Below are positions 1 through 7,699 of a stretch of 64,000 nt of DNA, one piece after another (within the stretch, counting starts at the first letter, position 1; each line of letters starts with the position of its first letter). The stretch spans positions 1-64,000 of the forward strand of contig NZ_JADPJH010000028.1 in assembly GCF_023073315.1 (NCBI RefSeq). The letters run 5' to 3'. This stretch comes from Bradyrhizobium sp. 1 (GTDB taxonomy: Bacteria; Pseudomonadota; Alphaproteobacteria; Rhizobiales; Xanthobacteraceae). The notes under the pieces were generated by a model that saw only the letters and a list, made by a program, of their open reading frames with translations, was not told where the DNA came from and ran no database searches. The position numbers and the translations under genes were made by a program.

Positions 1-173
1 CCATCGCCTAAGGCCGCCAACGACCAATTCTTGCTCAGCCTCGACGTGTCAAATGGATTTCGTAAAATCAGAATTTTATTAAACCGGCAGTCAACTCATT
101 GATTTCGTTATCGCCGCCTACTGTGCATGGGGTTGTTTTCGGTATTTTTGTTTTCGTTGCGAAAAGCAGCACG
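1..173. other. Left-edge non-coding stretch
   Basis: No convincing gene is visible here. The stretch is visibly richer in A and T than the genes that follow, as expected for an intergenic region downstream of the leftward glycosyltransferase that ends at 174. I cannot tell whether a gene begins just beyond the left edge. Confidence 0.4.
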
Positions 174-1223
174 TCAAAGCAGCGGCCGATAGACCTCGCC
201 GATCCGCGCCGCTTCGGCATCGAGGCTGAACTTCGCAAGCACCCGCGCCCGCCCCCGCTCGCCCATGGCGGTCGCGGCAGCCACATCGCGCATCAGCGGC
301 TCGAGCGCCGCAGCCAGCGCATCGGCATCGCCCGTCGGGATCAGCACGCCGGTCACGCCGTCCTCGACCACGAGCTCCGCCGCGCCGGCACGCGCGGCGA
401 CCAGCGCACTACCCGCAGCCATCGCCTCGATCAGCGTCAGGCCAAAACCTTCGTTGCGTGAAGTGAAAGCGTAGATCGTCAGGCGCTGATACCAGCGCTG
501 CACCTGTTCGATCTCCAACTCACCGGTGATGACGATGCGCGATTGCAAGCCGGCTGTTTCGATGCGCTTCTTCAGGTCGTTCGCAAAGCGCGTCTGTTCG
601 GCCGTGACCTGACCGACGATGACAGCGGTGAAATCCGGATAGCGCGGCAATAGCCGGCACATCGCATCGACGAACAGATCCGTGCCCTTCTGCGCGCGCA
701 CGCGACCAAAACAGCCGATGGCGTAGCGGCCCGGCAGCGCGGCTTCGGCGAAGGCCGCGGCGCGATCGATCGGCGGCGCGTAGACATCGGTGTCGACGCC
801 GTGCGGGATCACCGTCGCCTGCACTTTTAGGAACGATGCCGACATGTCCGACGTCGCGATGATCGCGTCCATGCGCCGGATCAGCCAGCGCGTGATCCAA
901 CTGTGATGCCGCTGCGCCGCCGAAGTGAACACGAGCTTGAGCGGCCAGCCGAGCGCGCGCAGGATCACGCCTGCGATCATCTCGTTATTGCGCCGCGCGT
1001 GCCAGATCAGAGGCCGCTTGCGACGCCACAAGTTCAGGAGATCGGTCATGCTCAGCCGCGCGATCCCCTCCGGCGCGTCCGAGCCGAACCATGCCGCGCG
1101 GTACAGTTTCGCCAGCCGCGGCGCCACCATCCGGTTGGTCGCGGTGACCCCGGAATAGCGCCTGTGCAGATTTGGCACGATCACTTCGAGATCGCCGGGG
1201 GAATTCGCCACGTCACGCTCCAT
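174..1223 (-). CDS. lpcC: LpcC-like glycosyltransferase family 4 (LPS core mannosyltransferase)
   Basis: This 349-residue protein is a GT-B glycosyltransferase of family 4. The N-terminal half carries WHARRNNEM and FTSAAQRHH, followed by IIATSDMSASF and IPHGVD, a pattern I recognise from rhizobial LpcC, which adds mannose to the LPS inner core from GDP-mannose. The C-terminal half has the donor-site block around NEGFGLTLIEAMAAG with the family EX7E glutamates. The length fits LpcC. The ATG at 1223 has AGGGGG about eight bases upstream. It is divergent from galE, with 114 bp for two promoters. The family call is firm; the acceptor and donor are inferred by resemblance. Confidence 0.85.
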   Translation of the reverse strand: MERDVANSPGDLEVIVPNLHRRYSGVTATNRMVAPRLAKLYRAAWFGSDAPEGIARLSMTDLLNLWRRKRPLIWHARRNNEMIAGVILRALGWPLKLVFTSAAQRHHSWITRWLIRRMDAIIATSDMSASFLKVQATVIPHGVDTDVYAPPIDRAAAFAEAALPGRYAIGCFGRVRAQKGTDLFVDAMCRLLPRYPDFTAVIVGQVTAEQTRFANDLKKRIETAGLQSRIVITGELEIEQVQRWYQRLTIYAFTSRNEGFGLTLIEAMAAGSALVAARAGAAELVVEDGVTGVLIPTGDADALAAALEPLMRDVAAATAMGERGRARVLAKFSLDAEAARIGEVYRPLL

Positions 1224-1337
1224 CTCAGAAGCCCCCTATACGCAACATTAAGCATAGTGACCAGTTCAGCCACGCCGATACCCCCTCTTCACCACGTAAA
1301 CGCTAGCATCCCGCGTTGATCGAAGACGGGTGAGATC

Positions 1338-2351
1338 ATGACTGTGCTAGTCACCGGCGGCGCCGGCTATATCGGAAGTCACACGGTCCTGGCGCTGGCG
1401 GAAGCCGGCGAGGACGTGGTCGTGATCGACGATCTCTCGACCGGTTTCTCGGCCTACCTGCCCGAGGGCGTGCCGCTGTTCATCGGCGATGCCGGCGACG
1501 AGAATCTGCTCGAAGGCGTGATCGCCCAGCACAACATCGAGAGCATCATCCATTTCGCGGGCTCGGTCGTCGTGCCGGATTCGATGCGCGATCCGCTCGG
1601 CTACTACCGCAACAATTTCACCACCGCGCGCAACCTGCTCAATGTCGCGGTCAAGCGCGGCATCAGCCGTTTCATCTTCTCCTCGACCGCCGCCGTCTAC
1701 GGCGATCCGGACCAGGTGCCGGTGCCCGAGCACGCGCCGACGCGGCCGCTGTCGCCCTACGGCTCGTCGAAGCTGATGACCGAGATCATGCTGCACGACG
1801 TCGCCGCCGCCTACGGCATGCAGTACGTGACCCTGCGCTATTTCAACGTCGCCGGCGCCGACCCGCAGGCCCGCATTGGCCTTGCCACCGCCGGCGCCAC
1901 GCATCTGCTCAAGATCGCGGTCGAAGCCGCGACCGGCCAGCGCGCCAAGATCGACGTGTTCGGCACCGACTATCCGACCCAGGACGGCAGCTGCATCCGC
2001 GACTTCATCCACGTTACGGACCTGTCGCAGGCCCATCGCTCGGCGCTGGCATATCTGCGCAATGGCGGCGCCTCGACCACGCTGAATTGCGGCTATGGCC
2101 GCGGCTATTCGGTGCTGGAGACCATCGACGCGGTGCGTAGGGTTTCGGGCCGCAGCTTCGCCGTGCAATATGCTCCGCGCCGGCCCGGCGACATCATGAC
2201 CATGGTTGCCGACACCAGCCGCATTCGCGGCCTGCTCGACTGGAAGCCGCAATACGAGGACCTCGAGACCATCGCGGCCCACGCGCTGGCCTGGGAGGAC
2301 AAGCTGTACCGCGAGCGCCATGGCGAGCTCCGCCACGCCGCCTCGGCCTAG
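1338..2351 (+). CDS. galE: UDP-glucose 4-epimerase GalE
   Basis: An extended SDR of 337 residues that interconverts UDP-glucose and UDP-galactose for surface polysaccharides. It starts with the NAD-binding GGAGYIGSH motif near residue 7, has the catalytic Ser-Tyr-Lys set (SSTAAVYG, then YGSSK), and carries the GalE-typical LRYFNVAGAD and RDFIHVTDL blocks. The length is usual for bacterial GalE. A GGTGAG Shine-Dalgarno lies just upstream of the ATG. Its neighbour is an LPS-core-type transferase, which fits a role in cell-envelope sugars; in rhizobia this enzyme is often called ExoB. The substrate could also be the N-acetylated UDP-sugar pair. Confidence 0.92.
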   Translation: MTVLVTGGAGYIGSHTVLALAEAGEDVVVIDDLSTGFSAYLPEGVPLFIGDAGDENLLEGVIAQHNIESIIHFAGSVVVPDSMRDPLGYYRNNFTTARNLLNVAVKRGISRFIFSSTAAVYGDPDQVPVPEHAPTRPLSPYGSSKLMTEIMLHDVAAAYGMQYVTLRYFNVAGADPQARIGLATAGATHLLKIAVEAATGQRAKIDVFGTDYPTQDGSCIRDFIHVTDLSQAHRSALAYLRNGGASTTLNCGYGRGYSVLETIDAVRRVSGRSFAVQYAPRRPGDIMTMVADTSRIRGLLDWKPQYEDLETIAAHALAWEDKLYRERHGELRHAASA

Positions 2352-2365
2352 ATTCCCTCCCAACG

Positions 2366-2414
2366 CAAGCCCTTAATTGGGCTTGAAAAACCCCGCTTGA
2401 GCGGGCACAGAGGC
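2366..2414 (+). other. Paired hairpins after galE
   Basis: Two inverted repeats lie just after the galE stop. The first has CAAGCCC at 2366-2372 and GGGCTTG at 2379-2385 around a six-base loop. It is followed by an A-run and a second stem, CCCGCT and AGCGGG. No T-run follows on the plus strand, so it is a poor intrinsic terminator; it may stabilise the 3' end or attenuate transcription into the exporter gene. Confidence 0.35.
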
Positions 2415-2469
2415 CATTCGATCCCTGACGCGCGCGCAGGCCTTTCCCTGCGCCGTCAATGGACACCGG

Positions 2470-4272
2470 ATGGCCCAGTTTCCAAAGAAAATCACCGACG
2501 ATCCCTATGCGGCAGCGGTTCTCGTTCGCCGCCTGGTCACGGAACAAGGCATCGTCTACTGGCGGCGCTACCTCGTCGCCTTCGCGCTGATGGCGCTTGC
2601 CGCGGGCTCGACCGCGGGCGCGACCTACGTGCTCGGCCAGGTCATCAACCAGGCCTATGTCGACAAGAACATCCCGGGCATCGCGATGTTCTCGGGCATC
2701 ACGGTGATCCTGCTCTTCATCAAGGGCGTGGCCACCTACGGCCACATGGTGATCCTGACCAAGATATCGAACGCCATCCTCGCCACCAACCAGCGCCAGC
2801 TGTTCGCAAAGCTGATGCGCGAGAGCGTCGGCTTCTTCTCCGAGCGGCATTCGTCTGAATTCCTGGCGCGGCTGACGGCCGGCGCAAAATCCATCACCGA
2901 TGTGCTCAACATGCTGGTCAACGCCGTCGGCCGCGACCTCATGATGCTGCTTGCCATGATCGGCGTGATGGTATGGCAGGATCCGCTGATGTCGCTGATC
3001 GGCCTCGTCGCTGTGCCTCCGGCGATGCTGGTGCTGCGCAAGCTGGTCAAGCGCATCAAGGGCCTCGCCTACAACCAGTTCACCGGCACCGCCGACATCA
3101 TGGAGACGATGCAGGAATCGCTGCAAGGCATCCGCACCGTCAAGGCGTTCACGCTCGAAGAGGCCATGCAGAGCCGCATCGACGAGAACATCGCGATCGT
3201 CGAGCGCAACGCCAACAAGATGGCTCGCGTCGCCAACCGCTCCAATCCGCTGATGGAGATGCTTGGCGGCTTTGCCGTCGCCGGCTGTTTGCTCTATGGC
3301 GGCTACAGCGTGGTCGCGCTCAATGCCACGCCCGGCGCGTTCTTCTCCTTCATGACCGCCTTCCTGATGGCGACCGAGCCGGCCAAACGGCTGGCGCGAC
3401 TCAACATCGACCTCAACAGCCAGCTCGTGGGCGCGCGCATGCTGCTCGAAGTCGTCGACAGCCCGGCGAGCGAGCACTCCGACGATGACAAGCCGGCGCT
3501 CAAACTGTCGGACGCGCGGATCGAGCTGCGCGACGTCAGCTTCTGCTATCGCGCCAATGAGACCGTGCTCAACCGCATGAGCTTTGTCGCCGAGCCTGGC
3601 AAGGTCACCGCGCTGGTCGGCCCCTCCGGCGGCGGCAAGTCGACGGTGCTGGGCCTGCTGCTGCGCTTCTACGAAGTGACGCAAGGCGATATCGTGATCG
3701 ACGGACAGTCGATCAACGCGGTCTCGCGCAAATCGTTGCGTGCTCAGACCGCCTATGTCGGCCAGGACGTCTATCTGTTCCGCGACACCATCCGCAGCAA
3801 CATCGCCTTCGGCAAGCCGGGCGCGAGCGAGAACGAGATCATCGACGCCGCGAAAGCGGCCTGCGCGCATGATTTCATCATGGGCTTCCCGCTCGGCTAT
3901 GACACGCCGGTCGGCGAGCATGGCACGCAGCTGTCGGGCGGCCAGCGCCAGCGCATCGCGGTGGCGCGCGCGCTGATCAAGAACGCGCCGATCATCCTCT
4001 TGGACGAAGCCACCGCAGCGCTGGATTCGGAGTCCGAGCGGCAGGTGCAGGAAGCGATCGAGCATCTCTGCCAGAACCGCACCACCATCGTGATCGCGCA
4101 CCGCCTGCACACCATCATGCATGCGGATGCGATCCTGGTGGTCGAGGGCGGTGAGATCGTCGAGCAGGGCCGGCATGACGAGCTGCTGCGCCGCTCCGGC
4201 CGCTACGCCTCGTTCTTCCGCCTGCAACATCATCACGCCGGCGCTCTGGCGCCGATCAGCGCAACCGCATAG
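2470..4272 (+). CDS. ABC exporter, fused membrane and ATPase domains (MsbA-like)
   Basis: A 600-residue half-transporter of the type-IV exporter fold. The first 330 residues hold about six membrane segments with a coupling region (EFLARLTAGAKSITD). The nucleotide-binding domain follows: Walker A GPSGGGKST near residue 384, signature LSGGQRQRIAVARAL near 488, Walker B IILLDEATAALD near 508 and the switch histidine in IAHRLHT. Such proteins work as homodimers. The neighbours (LpcC-like transferase, galE) suggest lipid A/LPS flipping as for MsbA, but exporters of this family also move peptides and drugs, so the substrate is not settled. The family call is secure. Confidence 0.88.
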   Translation: MAQFPKKITDDPYAAAVLVRRLVTEQGIVYWRRYLVAFALMALAAGSTAGATYVLGQVINQAYVDKNIPGIAMFSGITVILLFIKGVATYGHMVILTKISNAILATNQRQLFAKLMRESVGFFSERHSSEFLARLTAGAKSITDVLNMLVNAVGRDLMMLLAMIGVMVWQDPLMSLIGLVAVPPAMLVLRKLVKRIKGLAYNQFTGTADIMETMQESLQGIRTVKAFTLEEAMQSRIDENIAIVERNANKMARVANRSNPLMEMLGGFAVAGCLLYGGYSVVALNATPGAFFSFMTAFLMATEPAKRLARLNIDLNSQLVGARMLLEVVDSPASEHSDDDKPALKLSDARIELRDVSFCYRANETVLNRMSFVAEPGKVTALVGPSGGGKSTVLGLLLRFYEVTQGDIVIDGQSINAVSRKSLRAQTAYVGQDVYLFRDTIRSNIAFGKPGASENEIIDAAKAACAHDFIMGFPLGYDTPVGEHGTQLSGGQRQRIAVARALIKNAPIILLDEATAALDSESERQVQEAIEHLCQNRTTIVIAHRLHTIMHADAILVVEGGEIVEQGRHDELLRRSGRYASFFRLQHHHAGALAPISATA

Positions 4273-4307
4273 AGTTCGTTTCACCTCAAGAGCAGCGAGA
4301 TCGCCTC

Positions 4308-5009
4308 ATGAACGCCGCCTCCTACGTCATCCCGCTTCCGCACCAGGCTTCGCTTCCCGTCGTCGGGGAAAACGGCCTGTTTCCGGTCCGCCGCATCTGG
4401 TGCGTCGGCCGCAACTATCTCGAGCACATCCGCGAGATGGGCAACGACGAGCGCGCGCCGCCGTTCTTCTTCGCCAAGCACGCCGACATGCTGGTGCCGA
4501 ATGGTGCCACCATTCCCTATCCGCCGCTGACCAAGGATCTGCATCACGAGATCGAGCTGATCGTCGCGCTCAAGAGCGGCGGCCTCAACATTGCCGCCGA
4601 CAAGGCGCTCGATCACGTCTACGGCTACGCCGTCGGCATCGATCTCACCCGCCGCGACCTGCAGATCGCCTCGCGCAAGAAGGAGCGCCCGTGGGAGATC
4701 GGCAAGTCGTTCGACGGCTCCGCGCCCGCCTCCGCGATACAGCCGGCCTCGAAGATCGGCCATCCCTCCAAGGGCAGGATCTGGCTTACCGTCAACGGCA
4801 AGGAAGCCCAGACGGGCGACCTCGAGCAGATGATCTGGAATGTGCCCGAGACCATCTGGCAGCTCTCGCAGCAGGTGAAGCTCGCCGCCGGCGATATCAT
4901 CATGACGGGCACGCCGGCCGGCGTGTCGCAACTCCAGCCCGGCGACAAGCTCGCATGCGGCGTCGACGGTGTCGGCACGCTGGAAGTGAGCATCGGCCAG
5001 CCGGAGTAG
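4308..5009 (+). CDS. Fumarylacetoacetate hydrolase (FAH) family protein
   Basis: A 233-residue enzyme of the FAH superfamily, which hydrolyses or decarboxylates acylpyruvate-type substrates with a divalent metal. The metal-site glutamates lie in HHEIELIVAL and the aspartate in YAVGIDLTRRDLQ; IIMTGTPAGV near the C-terminus is the family signature. The short length and the GRNYLEHIREMGN start are like fumarylpyruvate hydrolase or FAHD1-type acylpyruvases rather than true fumarylacetoacetase. It follows the exporter gene by 35 bp, but no aromatic-degradation genes are adjacent, so the pathway is unknown. Confidence 0.85.
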   Translation: MNAASYVIPLPHQASLPVVGENGLFPVRRIWCVGRNYLEHIREMGNDERAPPFFFAKHADMLVPNGATIPYPPLTKDLHHEIELIVALKSGGLNIAADKALDHVYGYAVGIDLTRRDLQIASRKKERPWEIGKSFDGSAPASAIQPASKIGHPSKGRIWLTVNGKEAQTGDLEQMIWNVPETIWQLSQQVKLAAGDIIMTGTPAGVSQLQPGDKLACGVDGVGTLEVSIGQPE

Positions 5010-5019
5010 CGCTCGATTT

Positions 5020-5052
5020 GTAGGGCGGATTAGCGAAGCGTAATCCGCCATC
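5020..5052. repeat. Palindromic intergenic repeat, left arm
   Basis: The sequence TAGGGCGGATTAGCGAAGCG continues to TAATCCGCC, an imperfect hairpin (GGCGGATTA against TAATCCGCC). An inverted copy is at 5306-5338 and another pair is at 7594-7691. I recognise this element type from Bradyrhizobium intergenic regions. Confidence 0.8.
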
Positions 5053-5073
5053 ATGCTCGCCACGAGTGACAGC

Positions 5074-5099
5074 GCGGAATGTGCCTTCGGCTATTCCGC
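5074..5099. repeat. Short hairpin repeat overlapping the end of the 63-residue ORF
   Basis: GCGGAAT (5074-5080) pairs with ATTCCGC (5093-5099). The stop codon and the last codons of the minus-strand ORF ending at 5091 fall inside this hairpin. It may serve as a 3' end structure. Confidence 0.55.
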
Positions 5100-5282
5100 C
5101 GTCCTACCTTCAGTAATCGAGAATTCGAGCCCTTCACCCGTTCGGTCAACGTACAGGCGTATTCCGTCTTCAAATTCGATCATCACCTCTTGAGTCCGGT
5201 GGCGCTTAATTACCTTAACCGCTTTCCCGCGAAGAAGGTCGGTCATCCTCACCGCTTCGTCGTCCATATCGACCATTCGCAT
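5091..5282 (-). CDS. Small conserved-looking hypothetical protein (63 aa)
   Basis: I do not recognise a named family. The product is small and probably beta-rich, with an acidic N-terminus (MVDMDDEAVRMTDLL) and a core of alternating charged and hydrophobic residues (EVMIEFEDGIRLYVDRT). This looks like a folded protein rather than a random frame. There is no signal peptide or membrane segment. It lies alone between two inverted copies of a palindromic repeat, and its last four residues and stop codon are inside a hairpin repeat. The reading frame may be real but the function is unknown. Confidence 0.5.
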   Translation of the reverse strand: MRMVDMDDEAVRMTDLLRGKAVKVIKRHRTQEVMIEFEDGIRLYVDRTGEGLEFSITEGRTAE

Positions 5283-5305
5283 CTCGTTTCCGATATCGAC
5301 AGCGA

Positions 5306-5338
5306 ATGGTGGATTACGCTTCGCTAATCCACCCTACG
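5306..5338. repeat. Palindromic intergenic repeat, right arm
   Basis: GGTGGATTACGCTTCGCTAA followed by TCCACCCTA is the inverted counterpart of the repeat at 5020-5052, with C/T differences that mostly keep base pairing. The pair brackets the small ORF at 5091-5282. Confidence 0.8.
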
Positions 5339-5340
5339 AC

Positions 5341-5811
5341 CTACCAGGCCTTCACCGGCCGATTGGCATGGCTCGTCTGCGGCACGCCGCGATTGAGCGA
5401 CATGTGAGAATGCACACACAGCCAGCCATCGCCATTCTTCGAAAAGATCATCGTTGCCCGGCCGGGGCGCGGGAACGCACTGCCGTCGGGATTGTAGCCC
5501 GTGCTCGTCCACGGCGCGATCACGGTTGCCATCGCGCCATCGGGTGACGCCAGAACCGAGGTCTGGTCGAGCACGAAACGGAAATCGCTCGTCTTCGGCC
5601 AGACATTATTCCATTGCGTCATGACCCATTGGTCAAGGCCGGGGATGACATCGTTATGTGTGCCGAAGGCAAGCACCTCGGGGTGAAAGAGCGGCCGTGC
5701 CGAGGCGTAGTCGACCTCGCGGACATAGCCTGAGAAGGTATCCAGCCACGCGTGGAAAAATTGAACAGTCTCGGTGTTCGCAAGTGGCAGCGGGGCCATT
5801 GCCTGCTCCAT
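5341..5811 (-). CDS. NTF2-like / SnoaL-type domain protein
   Basis: A soluble 156-residue protein with the cone-shaped alpha+beta fold pattern of the NTF2-like superfamily: an N-terminal helix (FFHAWLDTFSGYVREVDYASARPLFHPEVLAFGTH), a central ITHxxG-like segment replaced here by VIPGLDQWVMTQW, and a C-terminal strand pair ending in WLCVHSHMSLNRG. Members include ketosteroid isomerase-like enzymes and SnoaL-like or limonene-epoxide-hydrolase-like proteins as well as non-enzymatic binders. Nothing in the sequence fixes a substrate. It is divergent from mosB with 123 bp between the starts. Confidence 0.72.
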   Translation of the reverse strand: MEQAMAPLPLANTETVQFFHAWLDTFSGYVREVDYASARPLFHPEVLAFGTHNDVIPGLDQWVMTQWNNVWPKTSDFRFVLDQTSVLASPDGAMATVIAPWTSTGYNPDGSAFPRPGRATMIFSKNGDGWLCVHSHMSLNRGVPQTSHANRPVKAW

Positions 5812-5877
5812 GTTTGGTCGTTAAATCGCGGCATCTTGTTGCCATGCGGCGAAGTATGCAGCAAGACTCGCGCCACG

Positions 5878-5906
5878 GTCAGGACCGACGGGTCCATCGT
5901 CAGGAC
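5878..5906. promoter_or_regulatory. Direct repeat with internal palindrome upstream of mosB
   Basis: The octamer GTCAGGAC occurs at 5878-5885 and again at 5899-5906, exactly 21 bp apart, so both copies face the same side of the helix. Between them GGACC and GGTCC form a short palindrome (5882-5895). It lies about 30-55 bases before the mosB start. It could be an operator; no known molybdate-regulator box was recognised in it. Confidence 0.35.
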
Positions 5907-5934
5907 TGCTTTAGAACACGAGAGGATGTCTCGG

Positions 5935-6747
5935 ATGTCGACCACCACCACGGAGCTGGAAGGGCTGCTGATGCAGCGCTCGCTGACCGACCCGCAGCTG
6001 GTCGCCGCAGCGGAGAAGGCGTCGGACTTCCGCATCCTGCCTGACGCCACGGTAATCAAGATCGGCGGCCAGAGCATGATCGATCGCGGCCGTGCCGCGG
6101 TCTATCCCATGGTCGAGGAGATCGTCGCCGCCCGCAAGGCGCACAAGCTCTTGATCGGAACCGGTGCCGGCACCCGCGCACGGCATCTCTATTCGATCGC
6201 AGCGGGACTGCGCCTGCCGGCCGGCGTGCTGTCGCAGCTCGGCGCCTCCGTCGCCGACCAGAACGCCGCGATGCTCGGGCAGCTGCTTGCCAAGCACGGC
6301 ATCTCCGCTGTCAGCAGCGCCGGGCTCTCCTCCGTGCCGCTGTTCCTCGCCGAGGTGAACGCGGTGATTTTCAGCGGCATGCCGCCCTATAGCCTGTGGA
6401 TGCGGCCCGCAGCCGAAGGCGTGATCCCGCCCTACCGCACCGATGCCGGATGCTTCCTCGTCGCCGAACAGTTCGGCTGCAAGGCGATGATTTATGTGAA
6501 GGACGAGAACGGCCTCTACACCGCGAACCCGAAGACGTCGAAGAACGCCACCTTCATTCCCAAAATTTCAGTGGCCGAGATGAAGGCCAAAGGCCTGCAG
6601 GATTCGATCCTCGAATTCCCGGTGCTCGATCTCCTCACGGCCTCGCGCCACGTCCGCGAAGTGCAGATCGTCAATGGCCTCGTCCCCGGCAATCTCACCC
6701 GCGCGCTCGCGGGCGAGCATGTCGGCACCATCATCACCGCGAGTTGA
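5935..6747 (+). CDS. mosB: Molybdenum storage protein beta subunit MosB
   Basis: The 270-residue product matches, block after block, the Azotobacter vinelandii MoSto beta subunit as I remember it: TELEGLLMQRSLTDPQ, FRILPDATVIKIGGQS, LLIGTGAGTRARHLYSIAAG and the ending LAGEHVGTIITAS. The fold is that of UMP/amino acid kinases. MosA and MosB form an alpha3beta3 cage that stores molybdenum as polyoxomolybdate clusters at the cost of ATP. The ATG at 5935 was preferred over one at 5926 because the GAGAGG Shine-Dalgarno (5920-5925) abuts the earlier one, and because it gives the 270-residue length. mosA follows after 13 bp. Confidence 0.9.
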   Translation: MSTTTTELEGLLMQRSLTDPQLVAAAEKASDFRILPDATVIKIGGQSMIDRGRAAVYPMVEEIVAARKAHKLLIGTGAGTRARHLYSIAAGLRLPAGVLSQLGASVADQNAAMLGQLLAKHGISAVSSAGLSSVPLFLAEVNAVIFSGMPPYSLWMRPAAEGVIPPYRTDAGCFLVAEQFGCKAMIYVKDENGLYTANPKTSKNATFIPKISVAEMKAKGLQDSILEFPVLDLLTASRHVREVQIVNGLVPGNLTRALAGEHVGTIITAS

Positions 6748-6760
6748 AGAGAGCACCGTC

Positions 6761-7588
6761 ATGGCTGAGACCAACCAGATCAAGCACGTCGCCTCGCCGC
6801 TCGCGCGCCAGACCTTGCTCGACAGCGACCTCACCCGTCCCGTTGCCGGCAACCGTCCGATCAAGCTGCTGCCCTGGTTGCAGGTCATCAAGATCGGCGG
6901 CCGCATCATGGATCGCGGTCACGAGGCGATCCTTCCGCTCGTCGATGAGTTGCGCTCGCTCTTGACCGAGCACCGCCTGCTCATCTTGGCCGGTGCCGGC
7001 ATCCGCGCGCGCCATCTCTACAGCGTCGGTCTCGACCTCGGGCTTCCCGTCGGCTCGCTCGCGCCGCTCGCCGCAAGCGAGGCCGGCCAGAACGGCCACA
7101 TCCTCGCCAGCCTGCTCGCGCCGGAGGGCGTCTCCTATGTCGAGCATCCCACCATCGCGAGCCAGCTCGCCATCCACCTCAGCGCGGCGCGCGCTGTCGT
7201 CGGCAGCGCCTTCCCGCCCTATCACCATCACGAATTCCCGACGTCGCGCATCCCGCTGCATCGGGCTGACACGGGCGCCTTCCTGCTCGCCGATGCGCTC
7301 GGGGCCGCGGGCCTCACGATCGTGGAGGACGTCGACGGCGTCTGCACCACCGATCCCAATGGCGCCGACGGCAAGAAGGCAGAACTCTTGAAAGAGACCA
7401 GCTTTGCGGAGCTTGCGAAGCTGAAGGGCACGCTGCCATTCGATCCCGCGCTGCTGGAGGTGATGGCAAATGCACGGCACATCGCGCGTGTGCAGGTCGT
7501 GAACGGCCTCGTGCCGGGCCGGATCAGTGCAGCGCTGCGTGGGCAGCATGTGGGCACGATCATCAACACTGGCGCCCAGCCGGCGTGA
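6761..7588 (+). CDS. mosA: Molybdenum storage protein alpha subunit MosA
   Basis: A 275-residue MoSto alpha subunit, nearly collinear with the Azotobacter protein from IKHVASPLARQTL to the ending LRGQHVGTIINTGAQPA. The residues that line the molybdate cluster pocket in the known structure are kept: Glu128 in SYVEHP, His139 in QLAIHL and the triple His155-157 in PPYHHHEFP (one lower than Azotobacter numbering). The ATP-binding kinase fold is seen in IKIGGRIMDRG. It is co-directional with mosB, with a GAAGAGAG ribosome site. The wider molybdate transport genes are not in this window. Storage of molybdenum is the expected role. Confidence 0.9.
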   Translation: MAETNQIKHVASPLARQTLLDSDLTRPVAGNRPIKLLPWLQVIKIGGRIMDRGHEAILPLVDELRSLLTEHRLLILAGAGIRARHLYSVGLDLGLPVGSLAPLAASEAGQNGHILASLLAPEGVSYVEHPTIASQLAIHLSAARAVVGSAFPPYHHHEFPTSRIPLHRADTGAFLLADALGAAGLTIVEDVDGVCTTDPNGADGKKAELLKETSFAELAKLKGTLPFDPALLEVMANARHIARVQVVNGLVPGRISAALRGQHVGTIINTGAQPA

Positions 7589-7593
7589 AAATC

Positions 7594-7691
7594 GTAGGGC
7601 GGATTAGCGAAGCGTAATCCGCCAACGCATCGCGAAGCGTCAATTATCGATGCACCGAATGGTGGATTACGCTGCGCTGATCCACCCTACG
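7594..7691. repeat. Inverted pair of palindromic repeats after mosA
   Basis: Two inverted copies of the 5020-5052 repeat type lie here: TAGGGCGGATTAGCGAAGCG on the left and its degenerate complement ending TGATCCACCCTA on the right. They form a large imperfect hairpin in the 111 bp between the convergent mosA and lpxO genes. A termination or mRNA-stabilising role is plausible. Confidence 0.8.
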
Positions 7692-7699
7692 CACCTACG

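Noticed and set aside
2194..4284. 696-residue minus-strand open frame opposite the ABC exporter
   Set aside because: It is a shadow of the exporter; low-complexity composition and no motifs.
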